A DNA stretch of 64,000 nt, from NCBI GenBank assembly GCA_017472225.1, contig JAFUQS010000072.1:41973-105972 (forward strand), written 5' to 3'. Of the stretch, positions 8,418 through 16,489 are shown in pieces. The notes below the pieces were generated by a model. The model searched no databases and had not been told where the DNA came from. It worked only from the letters and a program-made list of their open reading frames with translations. A program made the translations under genes and the position numbers. The first letter of the stretch is position 1. Every line of letters starts with the position of its first letter. The stretch is from Clostridia bacterium (GTDB lineage: Bacteria; Bacillota; Clostridia; Oscillospirales; Acutalibacteraceae).

Positions 8418-8461
8418 TTGCCGAAATTTCAGACAATAATTTGTTCTGAAATTATCGGCAA
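8418..8461. repeat. Near-perfect 16/17-bp inverted repeat
   Basis: TTGCCGAAATTTCAGA (8418-8433) pairs with TCTGAAATTATCGGCAA (8445-8461), with a single bulged base. It lies between the 12-bp dyad and the G-poor tract. Confidence 0.65.
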
Positions 8462-8485
8462 TAAAAAGCTGTAAAAAGTCACAGG

Positions 8486-8654
8486 CACATATTAAATATC
8501 TAATCTCTATATATAACTATTATACCAACTAACCCCTATACTAACTACACTACTAAACTAATAAACAAAAACTAATAAGTAAAACAAATGAAAAATATAT
8601 AAATATAAAAAATAAAACTAACTATCACACAACACACAAAAAACAAAACAACAA
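8486..8654. other. 169-base tract almost devoid of G on the plus strand
   Basis: Only two G residues (8579 and 8590) occur in 169 bases. The text is A/C/T with recurring CTAA, ACTA and ACAAA words. The minus strand is correspondingly C-free. Such skew is typical of single-strand or unwinding regions next to origins. No open frame of note. Confidence 0.6.
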
Positions 8655-8658
8655 GGTA

Positions 8659-8780
8659 GCAACTGCAAATACAATAATATGAGATGTAACAACATGATGA
8701 GAGGGTGAGGTCTCGGGAACTTTTTGCCGAGACCTCACCCTATCGTTGTTGCTCGAATGTGTTGTATTTAAAGCAGTTGC
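8659..8780. repeat. Extended cruciform-forming palindrome, about 122 bp
   Basis: The core stem AGGGTGAGGTCTCGG/CCGAGACCTCACCCT (8702-8716 and 8727-8741) is 15 bp and perfect, with a 10-base loop. Outer arms GCAACTGC/GCAGTTGC (8659-8666, 8773-8780) and AAATACAA/TTGTATTT (8667-8674, 8762-8769) extend it, with AACAAC/GTTGTT pairing between. The T-rich loop and lack of a trailing T-run argue against a plain terminator. Candidate single-strand origin, oriT or structured RNA. Confidence 0.65.
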
Positions 8781-8809
8781 GGACTGTTATATATTTTTCA
8801 AATATTCTT

Positions 8810-8860
8810 AAAAGTGTTCTTTTGTGATAGGAACACTTTTGTTACAACAAAAAAGAACAC
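8810..8860. repeat. Overlapping inverted repeats with alternative pairing
   Basis: AAAAGTGTTC (8810-8819) pairs with GAACACTTTT (8831-8840). The overlapping GTGTTCTTTT (8814-8823) can instead pair with AAAAGAACAC (8851-8860). The shared left arm makes the two stems exclusive. Confidence 0.55.
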
Positions 8861-8872
8861 TAACACGCAAAA

Positions 8873-8899
8873 ACAGACAAGCTTTTACAACCTGTCTGT
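8873..8899 (-). terminator. Terminator of the XRE regulator gene
   Basis: On the minus strand, ACAGACA (8899-8893) and TGTCTGT (8879-8873) form a stem followed by TTTTT. It lies just downstream of the stop of the XRE gene at 8915. Confidence 0.6.
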
Positions 8900-8914
8900 G
8901 TTCTAAAAAAATAT

Positions 8915-9235
8915 TTAATTTGTTAATTCAATTCCCAAACGGATTAAATCTTTAATAAGTTGTTCTTTTTCCTTAGGTACATTTTGAAGGATAGAAAGTA
9001 TAGAATCCCATTCGCACTTATCGACTTCGCCTTTAATAATATAATCTAAACTTAAACCTAAAATGTTACTTAAATTTACAAGGTTTTCTATTGAAAGACC
9101 TGCAATGCCTCTTTCGACTTCACTAAAATGCTTAACAGAAATGCCAAGATGTTCTGATACTACTTCCTGTGTAAGGAGCAACTTTTTTCTCCTTGTTTTT
9201 ATTCTTAATCCCATTTCTTTTTTATAGTCTATCAT
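8915..9235 (-). CDS. XRE-family transcriptional regulator
   Basis: 106 residues with one N-terminal HTH_3 domain (about 9-63): LRIKTRRKKLLLTQEVVSEH followed by LGISVKHFSEVERGIAG. The short helical C-terminus probably dimerises. AGGTGATT precedes ATG 9235. The gene is divergent from the M4 protease gene, whose candidate promoter starts 66 bases away, so it may repress that gene or the element's transfer functions. Its own terminator follows. The role as element regulator is inferred from position. Confidence 0.85.
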   Translation of the reverse strand: MIDYKKEMGLRIKTRRKKLLLTQEVVSEHLGISVKHFSEVERGIAGLSIENLVNLSNILGLSLDYIIKGEVDKCEWDSILSILQNVPKEKEQLIKDLIRLGIELTN

Positions 9236-9300
9236 ATAATCACCTAACCTAATATGTAAATTTTAACATAACTTAATACGGCTAAAAACAAGGCGGTATG

Positions 9301-9329
9301 TTGACAAACTAAACCTTTAATGTTAATAT
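9301..9329 (+). promoter_or_regulatory. Candidate sigma-A promoter of the M4 protease gene
   Basis: TTGACA at 9301-9306 and TAATAT at 9324-9329 are separated by 17 bases, 56 bases before the start codon. The -35 is perfect and the -10 is weak. Confidence 0.55.
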
Positions 9330-9384
9330 TAAATTGAAGTATTGATTATTATAAACATTTTTAAAAGAAAGGTCGGTAAAAAAC

Positions 9385-12300
9385 ATGGAAAACAAAAACA
9401 CTCGAAAGAAGAAAACTATTTTAATTCTTATAGCAATTTTAATTACTATTCTAATTGTTACAACAATAGGAATCAGCTTCCTTAAAAAAAGCAACAGCAG
9501 TATTGAAAAAGAGTTAGATAACATTGTAATGCTAAATGATGGAGAACTGCCTGACATTACAATGAACGCTGAAGGCAATCCCTCTTTTATTTCAGGTGCT
9601 TATAGCGATAAAATTGTAACTGATTTTGATAGTGCAATCGACTCTTTGAATGATGTAAAAAATTTAATGGGAATAGAAAACCCTAGTGAAGAATATAAGG
9701 AAAAGGAATTGACAACATCTGATAGTGGTTTTTTTTACAAGATACAGCAATATTATGAAGGAATACCAGTGTATGGAATAGAATTGATTATAGTAACAGA
9801 TTTTTACGGAAAGACCACTTGTTTAGTTGGAGACTATAAAAAAATTAATATTTCAACTAAACCGAATATAAGTGAAAATGAAGCAAGAAAAATAATAGGT
9901 TGCGATGAAAACGCTGAATTAGAATTATGTGTTTATGCTTTAGATGTTGAACCAGTTTTGTGTTGGCATAAGTTAGGCTTAAATGAAGTGTTCATTTCGG
10001 CTTATTCTGGAGAAATGGTTACCACTATTACAAATATTCATACATTTTCTTCTGTTGGAAATGACTTGTATGACGTTTCTCGGTCTTTTGAGGTCGACAA
10101 AAACGGAAATACATATATAATGAGAGATACTACAAGAGGTATAAACGTTTACAATGATAACAACTTAACGACAAAAGCAGAAATAGATAATTTGACATTC
10201 TCAAATATTTTAAAACATGCTACTATCATACAAAGTAATGATAATGTATGGAATGATAAAGAAAGTGTTCAAGCTATGTATGCTGTAAAAAATGCTATAG
10301 ATTTTTATAAATCTAAAGTTCAACAAGCATTTATCAATAATAAAATAAGTGAAATTAATGTTCTTGTAAATTATGGTCAAAACTATGAAAATGCTTTTAG
10401 TGCTACTGATGAAAAAAATCTCAGTACAACTTATTTATGCATAGGTGATGGCAAAAACTATATTAACTGTTATGATGTATTATACCATGAATTTACGCAT
10501 TCTATTATTACAGCAACCTGTAATTTGAAATACTTAAATCAATCTGGGGCAATTAATGAATCCTATGCTGATATATTGGGAAATTTATTAGAAGACAGTG
10601 ACGATTGGTTAATTGGTGAAGATTTAGGTTCTGGAATAATAAGAAATTTACAGTCTCCTAGTGATTGTTTACAACCTGAAAAAGTAAATGACAACAATAT
10701 GCATGCATATTGTTATGAAAATCATGACCATTCTAAGTGCTACAAAAATCATAATCATAATGATGGTGGTTGTACAACTTGCGACTATGGAGGTGTACAT
10801 ACAAATAGTGGTATTATAAATCATGCTGCATATTTAATGTGGGAAAATGGTATAGATAAATCGGAATTATTGTCATTATTTTGTAAGTCATTAGAATACA
10901 TGACATCTAATACAAATTTTTTAGGATGCAGGTCAGCCGTTTTGCGGTCAGCAAGAGAATTAAATTTTTCAACAGACAAAATTACAATAATTGCAAATGC
11001 TTTTTCAAAAGTAGGCATTAAACCAAATGTTGCTGATTCTCGAATTGCAAATGTTATTGGCAAAGTCGTAGATTCAGAAACGAAAGAGAGTATTAGTGAT
11101 GTAAGGATTATCGTAAAGAGAGTTATAGGCGATAAAACAAGTGTTGCCGGAACTATTTCATATACAAATACTAAAGGTGAATTCAGTTTACTATTGCCTA
11201 CAGGAGTTTATGAAATAACTTTATCTGTCGGAGGATATGAAGACTCTGTAATTGGTGATGTAAAAATTGACGATTGGGAAAAAGTTACTCTTAATGATAT
11301 TCTTTTGAAAAAAGAAGAAATATTAATTGCGACAGGCACAGTCAAAGACAACGACACAAGCAAAGCTATCAAAGGTGTTACAGTTGAAGCTATTGACAAT
11401 AAAAGTGACAGCTTCGACCCGATAGCAACCACAACAACAGACGAAAACGGTAAGTTTACTTTAGAACTTCCGTATGGTAATTATTCTTTATCATTCAAGC
11501 ATGAAAATTATGAGGAATATGAAATGTACTTGAATAATATCAGTGCTAATAATGCTGTTTTACTTGAAGATGTGATACTTAATGCAAAAATCATAAAATT
11601 AACAGACGACTATGCTAAAAACCTTTGGGAAACAGCAAATGATATTTATTGTTCATGGGTAATTCATAGAGACCATAACGGATATACTGATTCAAGTGAT
11701 AGTCTTGAGGTAGGTGCAGAGTTATTTGGTGGCGATACTGATTGGTTATATTATCATGTAAATCACAATGAAATTACTTCAGTTTCTCAGTTAAATAAGC
11801 ATTTATCAAATTATTTTGATAGCAATATCTGTAATGATATAACAAGTGATTTTATTGATGTTAATGGAAAACTGTATTCGAAAATGATAGACGGATTAGG
11901 AGACGATTTCAGAGTTTTTAAGGATGTAACAGTAAAAGAACAGTCAGATAATACTGCGATTATATCAATAAATTTTTATGATATTGTTTATGGCGAAAGC
12001 TATAATATTGACCAAACATTACGCTATGAAAATGGCAAATGGATTTTTGCAGACTATTTTAATTATTGCTTTGGTAATTATAAAAGTGTTGATAGTAAAG
12101 ACGATACATCAAACAATATAAATGAGGAGCCAATCCTATATGATTTAGATTTTATGATTACCAAAGAAAATGTTAGAGCATTCTTAAATGGTTGCCTAAA
12201 TCATATTGAAGATTATAACGCTAGAATATATTCGATAGATGTGTCGTACGATGTTGACCATTACGAATTTATGAAGGCTGAAATAAAAATTCAAACTACG

Positions 12301-12648
12301 GGTTTGTCAGAAGATAGCATTTATGTATGTTTCTATCCTAAAAGAAATTCAGGTTCAACTTATTTATATTATATTAGTGTTGGAGGAATTCATGTTGACA
12401 ATAAAATGGATAGTGAATATGTTAGCAGACAAATTATAATAGAAGCAATAGAAATACATTTATCTAAAGTCTCATTGTATGAAGCACAAATTGAATTAAT
12501 AGATAACAATTCTAGTTCTCAAGCTAATGATTTTTATTTTTTACCGAATGAGGAATATAGATGTGATATAGGTATAACTTATTCACCTTGGAACACATAT
12601 TATACATATTCGATAAAGAATACTTCTATCGAGGACAAATATAAATAA
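9385..12648 (+). CDS. Secreted/membrane-anchored thermolysin-like (M4) metalloprotease with C-terminal beta domains
   Basis: 1087 residues. A basic N-terminus and one membrane segment (about 12-35) are followed by a FTP/PepSY-like propeptide (about 70-215). The M4 catalytic domain has YHEFTHSII (zinc motif HEFTH), NESYADILG (third ligand) and GGVHTNSGIINHAAYL, which carries the thermolysin His231 equivalent. Between these last two lies a His/Cys-rich insert (CYENHDHSKCYKNHNHNDGG). Two carboxypeptidase-regulatory-like beta domains (about 555-640 and 650-735) and an IseA-like wall-enzyme-inhibitor-type domain (about 740-900) follow, then about 180 unassigned residues. The gene is strongly AT-rich like the rest of the element. 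GAAAGGTCGG precedes ATG 9385. It would act outside the cell; its substrate is unknown. Confidence 0.8.
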   Translation: MENKNTRKKKTILILIAILITILIVTTIGISFLKKSNSSIEKELDNIVMLNDGELPDITMNAEGNPSFISGAYSDKIVTDFDSAIDSLNDVKNLMGIENPSEEYKEKELTTSDSGFFYKIQQYYEGIPVYGIELIIVTDFYGKTTCLVGDYKKINISTKPNISENEARKIIGCDENAELELCVYALDVEPVLCWHKLGLNEVFISAYSGEMVTTITNIHTFSSVGNDLYDVSRSFEVDKNGNTYIMRDTTRGINVYNDNNLTTKAEIDNLTFSNILKHATIIQSNDNVWNDKESVQAMYAVKNAIDFYKSKVQQAFINNKISEINVLVNYGQNYENAFSATDEKNLSTTYLCIGDGKNYINCYDVLYHEFTHSIITATCNLKYLNQSGAINESYADILGNLLEDSDDWLIGEDLGSGIIRNLQSPSDCLQPEKVNDNNMHAYCYENHDHSKCYKNHNHNDGGCTTCDYGGVHTNSGIINHAAYLMWENGIDKSELLSLFCKSLEYMTSNTNFLGCRSAVLRSARELNFSTDKITIIANAFSKVGIKPNVADSRIANVIGKVVDSETKESISDVRIIVKRVIGDKTSVAGTISYTNTKGEFSLLLPTGVYEITLSVGGYEDSVIGDVKIDDWEKVTLNDILLKKEEILIATGTVKDNDTSKAIKGVTVEAIDNKSDSFDPIATTTTDENGKFTLELPYGNYSLSFKHENYEEYEMYLNNISANNAVLLEDVILNAKIIKLTDDYAKNLWETANDIYCSWVIHRDHNGYTDSSDSLEVGAELFGGDTDWLYYHVNHNEITSVSQLNKHLSNYFDSNICNDITSDFIDVNGKLYSKMIDGLGDDFRVFKDVTVKEQSDNTAIISINFYDIVYGESYNIDQTLRYENGKWIFADYFNYCFGNYKSVDSKDDTSNNINEEPILYDLDFMITKENVRAFLNGCLNHIEDYNARIYSIDVSYDVDHYEFMKAEIKIQTTGLSEDSIYVCFYPKRNSGSTYLYYISVGGIHVDNKMDSEYVSRQIIIEAIEIHLSKVSLYEAQIELIDNNSSSQANDFYFLPNEEYRCDIGITYSPWNTYYTYSIKNTSIEDKYK

Positions 12649-12658
12649 CTGATAAATT

Positions 12659-12694
12659 CCCCATTCAAGCACTCGTTTGAATGGGGTGCGTTTT
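12659..12694 (+). terminator. Terminator after the M4 protease gene
   Basis: CCCCATTCAA (12659-12668) pairs with TTGAATGGGG (12677-12686), followed by TGCGTTTT. It lies ten bases after the stop codon. Confidence 0.7.
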
Positions 12695-12724
12695 AAACAA
12701 AATAATTCTAATAACAATTTCAAG

Positions 12725-12732
12725 CATATAAT
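12725..12732 (+). promoter_or_regulatory. Possible sigma-E-type -10 element before recombinase 2
   Basis: CATATAAT lies 34 bases before ATG 12766. It is identical to the candidate -10 upstream of the spoIVFA-like gene. No clear -35 is seen at the right distance, so this is weak. Confidence 0.25.
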
Positions 12733-12765
12733 TAAATAAATCTAAAAAGACAGGAGTTGAATTAA

Positions 12766-14454
12766 ATGGAAAAAGATAACAGAAAATATGCGGTGTATTC
12801 GAGAAAATCGAAATATACAGGAAAAGGTGAAAGCATAGGAAATCAGATTGAACTGTGCAAAAACTATTTGACTACAAAATACAATGCTAAAGCTGATGAA
12901 ATTGTCGTTTATGAAGATGAGGGGTACACAGGTGCAAACACCAAGCGACCCGAATTTCAAAAAATGATAAAAGATATAAGAAATAAAAAAATCAAAACAG
13001 TTATATGCTACAGATTAGACAGAATAAGCCGTAATGTATTGGACTTCTGCAACTTGAAAGACGAGCTTTCAGATTATAATGTAGCTTTTATATCCATAAG
13101 AGAAGATTTTGACACATCAACTCCTATGGGGTCAGCTATGCTTTTAATAACTTCTGTCTTTGCACAGCTTGAAAGAGATACCATTGCCGAGCGTATAAGA
13201 GATAATATGCTTGAACTTGCAAAAACAGGTAGGTGGCTTGGAGGTACTACCCCCTACGGCTTTAAATCGCAGGAAGTAGAAAAAATATCAGTTGACGGAA
13301 AGAAAAGAAAGCTTTTTAAGCTCTCCCCCATAAAAGAAGAAAAGGAAGTTGTAAACCTTATCTTCGACAAATATATTGAGCTTAAATCACTTACAAAATT
13401 GGAAACATATTTTATAAAGCACGATATTAAAACAAGAAATGATATATACTTTTCAACAACAGCTTTAAGAAGCATTTTAACCAATCCTGTTTATGCTATG
13501 GCTGACAATGATACTTTAAATTATTTTATCGAAAGAGAAGCCGAGATATTTCAAGAAGAAAACTTTGACGGAAATAACGGCTTAATGGTTTATAATAAAA
13601 CCATTCAAAAAACAGGTAAATCAAAAAGAATCCGTGATGTTTCAGACTGGATAGTTGCAGTAGGTAAACACAAAGGTTTTATTACAGGTAAAAAATGGGT
13701 GCAGATTCAAAATCTAATTGAATTAAATGCAGACAAACGATACAGAAAACCTAATGTAAACAACGCTCTTTTATCGGGAATAATCTATTGCAGTAATTGC
13801 GGCAGCTTTATGCGACCAAGAACAAACAGCAAAATTTACGAAGACGGCACACGCTCATTCAGTTATATATGTGAGCTTAAAGATAAAAGCCGTTGCACAA
13901 AATGCAACAGTAAAAATATAATGGGTATAGAAATTGACAGAAAGGTAATTGAAATAATAAAAGAAATCACTTCCAGCAGAGGAGAAATATATAAAAAAAT
14001 AAAAGATTTATCCAAAGGTGAATTTGTAAAAGAAAAAACAAACACAGATGAAATTAAAACTTTGCAAAACACAAAAACACAAAACGAAAAAGCCATTTCA
14101 AAATTGGTACAAAAAATTGCCGTTGTTGATACTGAATTTGTCGAGAATTTGACAGATGAAATAAGAAAGCTAAAAGAAGCTAACAGCAAAATTGACAAAA
14201 CTCTTGCCGATTTGCAAAACACTGAATATAATCAAAGCATACAAATTGAATATGCAAAACTTGTACTTAATATTTTTGATACTTACTTTCAGACTTTCGA
14301 TAAATTAGATTTAAAAACCAAAAGATGTTTAATTAAGATGATAATCGACACAATAGAAATCGAAAACGAAAATGTATATATAAATCTTGTCGGATATTGC
14401 TCAAATGCTGATAGCCAAAGGGTTTTGTGCCAATCAGACCTACATAGAAAATGA
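12766..14454 (+). CDS. Large serine recombinase (rec2), SpoIVCA-like sigK element recombinase
   Basis: 562 residues. The catalytic domain (1-155) has YSRKSKYTGKGES with nucleophile Ser15, and FAQLERDTIAERIRDNM. A recombinase domain (about 160-320), a zinc ribbon (CSNCGSFMRPR ... CTKC) and a coiled coil (about 410-480) follow. Large serine recombinases integrate and excise DNA between att sites; this one ends inside the sigK junction, as does SpoIVCA of skin elements. Its stop TGA (14452-14454) overlaps the att core ATAGAAAATGAAAT, so excision would change the gene's end. It is homologous throughout to rec1, but with AT-rich codon use. AGGAGTTGAATTAA precedes the ATG. It is the likely excisionase of the inner element, and possibly of both. 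Confidence 0.9.
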   Translation: MEKDNRKYAVYSRKSKYTGKGESIGNQIELCKNYLTTKYNAKADEIVVYEDEGYTGANTKRPEFQKMIKDIRNKKIKTVICYRLDRISRNVLDFCNLKDELSDYNVAFISIREDFDTSTPMGSAMLLITSVFAQLERDTIAERIRDNMLELAKTGRWLGGTTPYGFKSQEVEKISVDGKKRKLFKLSPIKEEKEVVNLIFDKYIELKSLTKLETYFIKHDIKTRNDIYFSTTALRSILTNPVYAMADNDTLNYFIEREAEIFQEENFDGNNGLMVYNKTIQKTGKSKRIRDVSDWIVAVGKHKGFITGKKWVQIQNLIELNADKRYRKPNVNNALLSGIIYCSNCGSFMRPRTNSKIYEDGTRSFSYICELKDKSRCTKCNSKNIMGIEIDRKVIEIIKEITSSRGEIYKKIKDLSKGEFVKEKTNTDEIKTLQNTKTQNEKAISKLVQKIAVVDTEFVENLTDEIRKLKEANSKIDKTLADLQNTEYNQSIQIEYAKLVLNIFDTYFQTFDKLDLKTKRCLIKMIIDTIEIENENVYINLVGYCSNADSQRVLCQSDLHRK

Positions 14455-14457
14455 AAT
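14444..14457 (+). other. Right attachment core inside sigK
   Basis: ATAGAAAATGAAAT encodes IENEI of sigma-K and overlaps the rec2 stop codon. In Bacillus subtilis the skin crossover also lies at this conserved IENEI stretch. It matches 11 of 14 positions of the core at 4197-4210; AAATG (14449-14453) is common to both. Confidence 0.7.
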
Positions 14458-14800
14458 ACTCATGTTCTTCAGGGGCAAAAAAAAGGATTCAAATGTTGTT
14501 TCCGTTAACGAGCCAATCGACACGGACAGTGAAGGCAATCCCCTGACGTTGATTGATGTTATTTACACCGAGGACACCATAAGTGATGACCTTGACCTTA
14601 AAAGAAAAACAGCCCGTTTATACGAGCTGATTGAATCTATGACCGATGAACGGGATAAGGAAATTATAATCAAGCGTTACGGGCTTTATAATCAGAGAGA
14701 GCTTACTCAACGGGAAATTGCAAAGGAAATGGGAATTTCACGATCTTATGTTTCGAGAATTGAAAAGCGGGTATTGAGTGAGCTCAGGAATAAGTTCTGA
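14444..14800 (+). CDS. sigK: Sigma-K, C-terminal half (split gene)
   Basis: 118 codons from the att core encode the 3' half of a sporulation sigma factor. They start IENEILMFFRGKKKDSNVVS (the end of region 2), then cover the linker DTDSEGNPLTLIDVIY and end in region 4 (REIAKEMGISRSYVSRIEKR). It differs from the separate SigE gene at 39.3 kb. Sigma-K runs late mother-cell genes for coat and spore maturation. The frame upstream of the core is element sequence with only a TTG or internal ATG and no ribosome site, so this half should not be translated usefully until the 5' half is joined by excision. The 5' half is absent from this window. Convergent rbgA follows. Confidence 0.88.
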   Translation: MENEILMFFRGKKKDSNVVSVNEPIDTDSEGNPLTLIDVIYTEDTISDDLDLKRKTARLYELIESMTDERDKEIIIKRYGLYNQRELTQREIAKEMGISRSYVSRIEKRVLSELRNKF

Positions 14801-14848
14801 GAATCCGGATTTACACTTTCCCGGCTACGGATTTCTTATTATAACTGC

Positions 14849-15733
14849 TTAAAGCGAATAAGGAGGTCTTTCAAATGAGATTTTACCCATTTTTCCGCCT
14901 CTGTATTCATCAAGCAGCATTACGGATGCCCTTTCGGTATTCACTTCGCCGCCCTTTATGAGCATACCTCTTTCTCTGCCGATTTCTTCAAGAATTTCCC
15001 AAGGCATACATTCATGGATATCGTCTATGTTCTTAAGCTTGTATCTGCCGGTAAGCTTATCTTCATAGCCGTCAACAAGCACCTTTATAAGACGGACTGC
15101 CATAGTTTCACTGTCCATAACCTCATCCTTGACAGACCCGATAAAGGCAAGCTTATCCCCTACCTCGGGGTCGTCAAACTTCGGCCAGAGCACACCGGGT
15201 GTATCAAGCAGTTCAATTCCGTTACCGATGGCAAACCATTGGTTGCTTCTTGTGACACCCGGTTTATCTGCAACCTTGGCACGGTTTTTGCCTGCCATTC
15301 TGTTTATGAATGACGATTTTCCCGTGTTGGGAATACCCACAACCATCATTCTCAATGCCTTACCGGGCATACCCTTTTCTTCATTCTGCCTGATTTTATC
15401 GGCAAGCACCTGTCTTACAAGATTGTGATAATTGTTAAGTCCCTTACCCGTGCGGCAATCAACCGCAAGAGCATACTGACCCTTGCTTCTGAAATATTCA
15501 ATCCACTCTCTTGTGATATTGTCGTCTGCCATGTCACACTTGTTAAGAAGCACGATTCTCGGCTTTCTGTTTGTAAGCTCGTCGAGCTCGGGATTTCTTG
15601 ATGACATGGGTATTCTTGCATCAAGCAATTCGGTTACGGCATCGACCAAAGGCAAGCTTTCTTTTATGAGCCGCCTTGTTTTTGCCATATGTCCCGGAAA
15701 CCATTGCACAATTTGCTTCTGACTGTCAGCCAT
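14849..15733 (-). CDS. rbgA: Ribosome biogenesis GTPase RbgA (YlqF)
   Basis: 294 residues. It is a circularly permuted GTPase: G4 LLNKCDMADD comes first, then G1 VGIPNTGKSSFINR, then G3 LLDTPGVLWPKF. The N-terminus (WFPGHMAKTRRLIKE) is the family signature. RbgA helps finish the 50S subunit. It is last in the conserved order rplS-lepB-rbgA. GAAAGGAGAAATACCT precedes ATG 15733. A hairpin AGCACAG/CTGTGCT lies between it and lepB (about 15760-15785). Confidence 0.95.
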   Translation of the reverse strand: MADSQKQIVQWFPGHMAKTRRLIKESLPLVDAVTELLDARIPMSSRNPELDELTNRKPRIVLLNKCDMADDNITREWIEYFRSKGQYALAVDCRTGKGLNNYHNLVRQVLADKIRQNEEKGMPGKALRMMVVGIPNTGKSSFINRMAGKNRAKVADKPGVTRSNQWFAIGNGIELLDTPGVLWPKFDDPEVGDKLAFIGSVKDEVMDSETMAVRLIKVLVDGYEDKLTGRYKLKNIDDIHECMPWEILEEIGRERGMLIKGGEVNTERASVMLLDEYRGGKMGKISFERPPYSL

Positions 15734-15806
15734 AGGTATTTCTCCTTTCAGCTATAAAGAAGCACAGAGAACATTGCCCTGTGCTCATTTTTTGATTTAC
15801 AGTTTT

Positions 15807-16409
15807 TCATTCAACCTTCCATTCGGAAAAATCATTCAGCTTGAATCTGCCCAATTCATCAATGGAAAACGGTCTGTATTTAACAACACCAAGAATATAT
15901 TCTTCCTTGATAAAGCCGATTTTTTTGGAACGGCTGTCGGTTGAGCCCTGTCTGTTGTCACCCATGACAAAAACATGACCTTCGGGCACAGTTACGGGGA
16001 AGCTGACCCCTTCGCTGTTAATTGTTCGGTTATTTATATAAGGTTCATCAAGCAAAACACCGTCAACAAAAACATCACCGGTTGAAAAATCAATATCCAC
16101 CGTCTGATTTTCCGTTGCAATTATTCTTTTGACAATAGGCTCCTCAAACCAATTGGGCTGAGTAATAATAACAACCTGACCGTATTCGGGATTACTGTCA
16201 AAGGCTGAAACAAGAAGCCAATCCTGGTTCTGAAGTGTGGGCAGCATGGAAGATCCCGAAACCCCGACAATTCTGAACACAAATGTGAAAAAGAGCATAA
16301 TTGTTACAACAGAAATAGCAACAATTGATGCTGAATCATAAATACTGATGAGAATTTTCTCTTTAAAAGTAAGCTCCGATTTTTCTTTTTTTGTGATGTC
16401 CTTAATCAT
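15807..16409 (-). CDS. lepB: Type I signal peptidase
   Basis: 200 residues from ATG 16409, chosen because AAAGGTGG lies seven bases upstream; the frame is open to 16478. One membrane segment (about 26-48) is followed by the catalytic SGSSMLP (Ser54) and PIVKRIIATE (Lys94), and by box E GDNRQGSTDSR. It cleaves signal peptides from exported proteins at the membrane. It sits between rplS and rbgA, as in many Clostridia. Confidence 0.95.
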   Translation of the reverse strand: MIKDITKKEKSELTFKEKILISIYDSASIVAISVVTIMLFFTFVFRIVGVSGSSMLPTLQNQDWLLVSAFDSNPEYGQVVIITQPNWFEEPIVKRIIATENQTVDIDFSTGDVFVDGVLLDEPYINNRTINSEGVSFPVTVPEGHVFVMGDNRQGSTDSRSKKIGFIKEEYILGVVKYRPFSIDELGRFKLNDFSEWKVE

Positions 16410-16489
16410 GAATGAGCCACCTTTCATAATTTTTCTTCTCAGAAGAAACAAAAGGAAGGGATTTTCCCTTCCTTCCATTTGCGTTCTTA

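Larger units (their letters stand above)
8171..8914. other. Structured non-coding region of the inner element (candidate oriT/origin)
   Basis: These 744 bases hold no convincing gene. They contain at least six inverted repeats and a G-poor tract, listed separately, between the replication-relaxation gene and the XRE regulator. Clustered dyads beside a relaxation-type gene and a coupling ATPase are the usual look of an origin of transfer or of plasmid-type replication. Further small hairpins are ACTGC/GCAGT near 8372-8384 and GTTCTT/AAGAAC near 8217-8235. Confidence 0.55.
4202..14453 (+). mobile_element. Inner sigK-intervening (skin-like) mobilisable element, about 10.2 kb
   Basis: The element is bounded by AAATG cores at 4202-4206 and 14449-14453. 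The right core is fused to the 3' half of sigK. The interior is AT-rich compared with both flanks. Cargo from left to right: an HTH protein, a 58-aa protein, an M48 protease, a TraG/VirD4-like ATPase, a replication-relaxation protein, a structured non-coding region, an XRE regulator, an M4 metalloprotease and the serine recombinase rec2. Recombinase next to attR inside sigK is the layout of known skin elements (Bacillus subtilis, Clostridioides difficile). Coupling and relaxation-type genes suggest it can be mobilised, which would be unusual for a developmental intron. The boundaries are inferred from sequence comparison by eye. Confidence 0.7.

Noticed and set aside
8659-8780. Retron or group II intron RNA
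   Set aside because: No reverse transcriptase is encoded nearby and no intron domain V was recognised.
14387-14443. Sigma-K frame extended upstream to TTG 14387 or ATG 14405
   Set aside because: These codons are element sequence overlapping rec2, with no ribosome site. Sigma-K homology begins only at the IENEI core.
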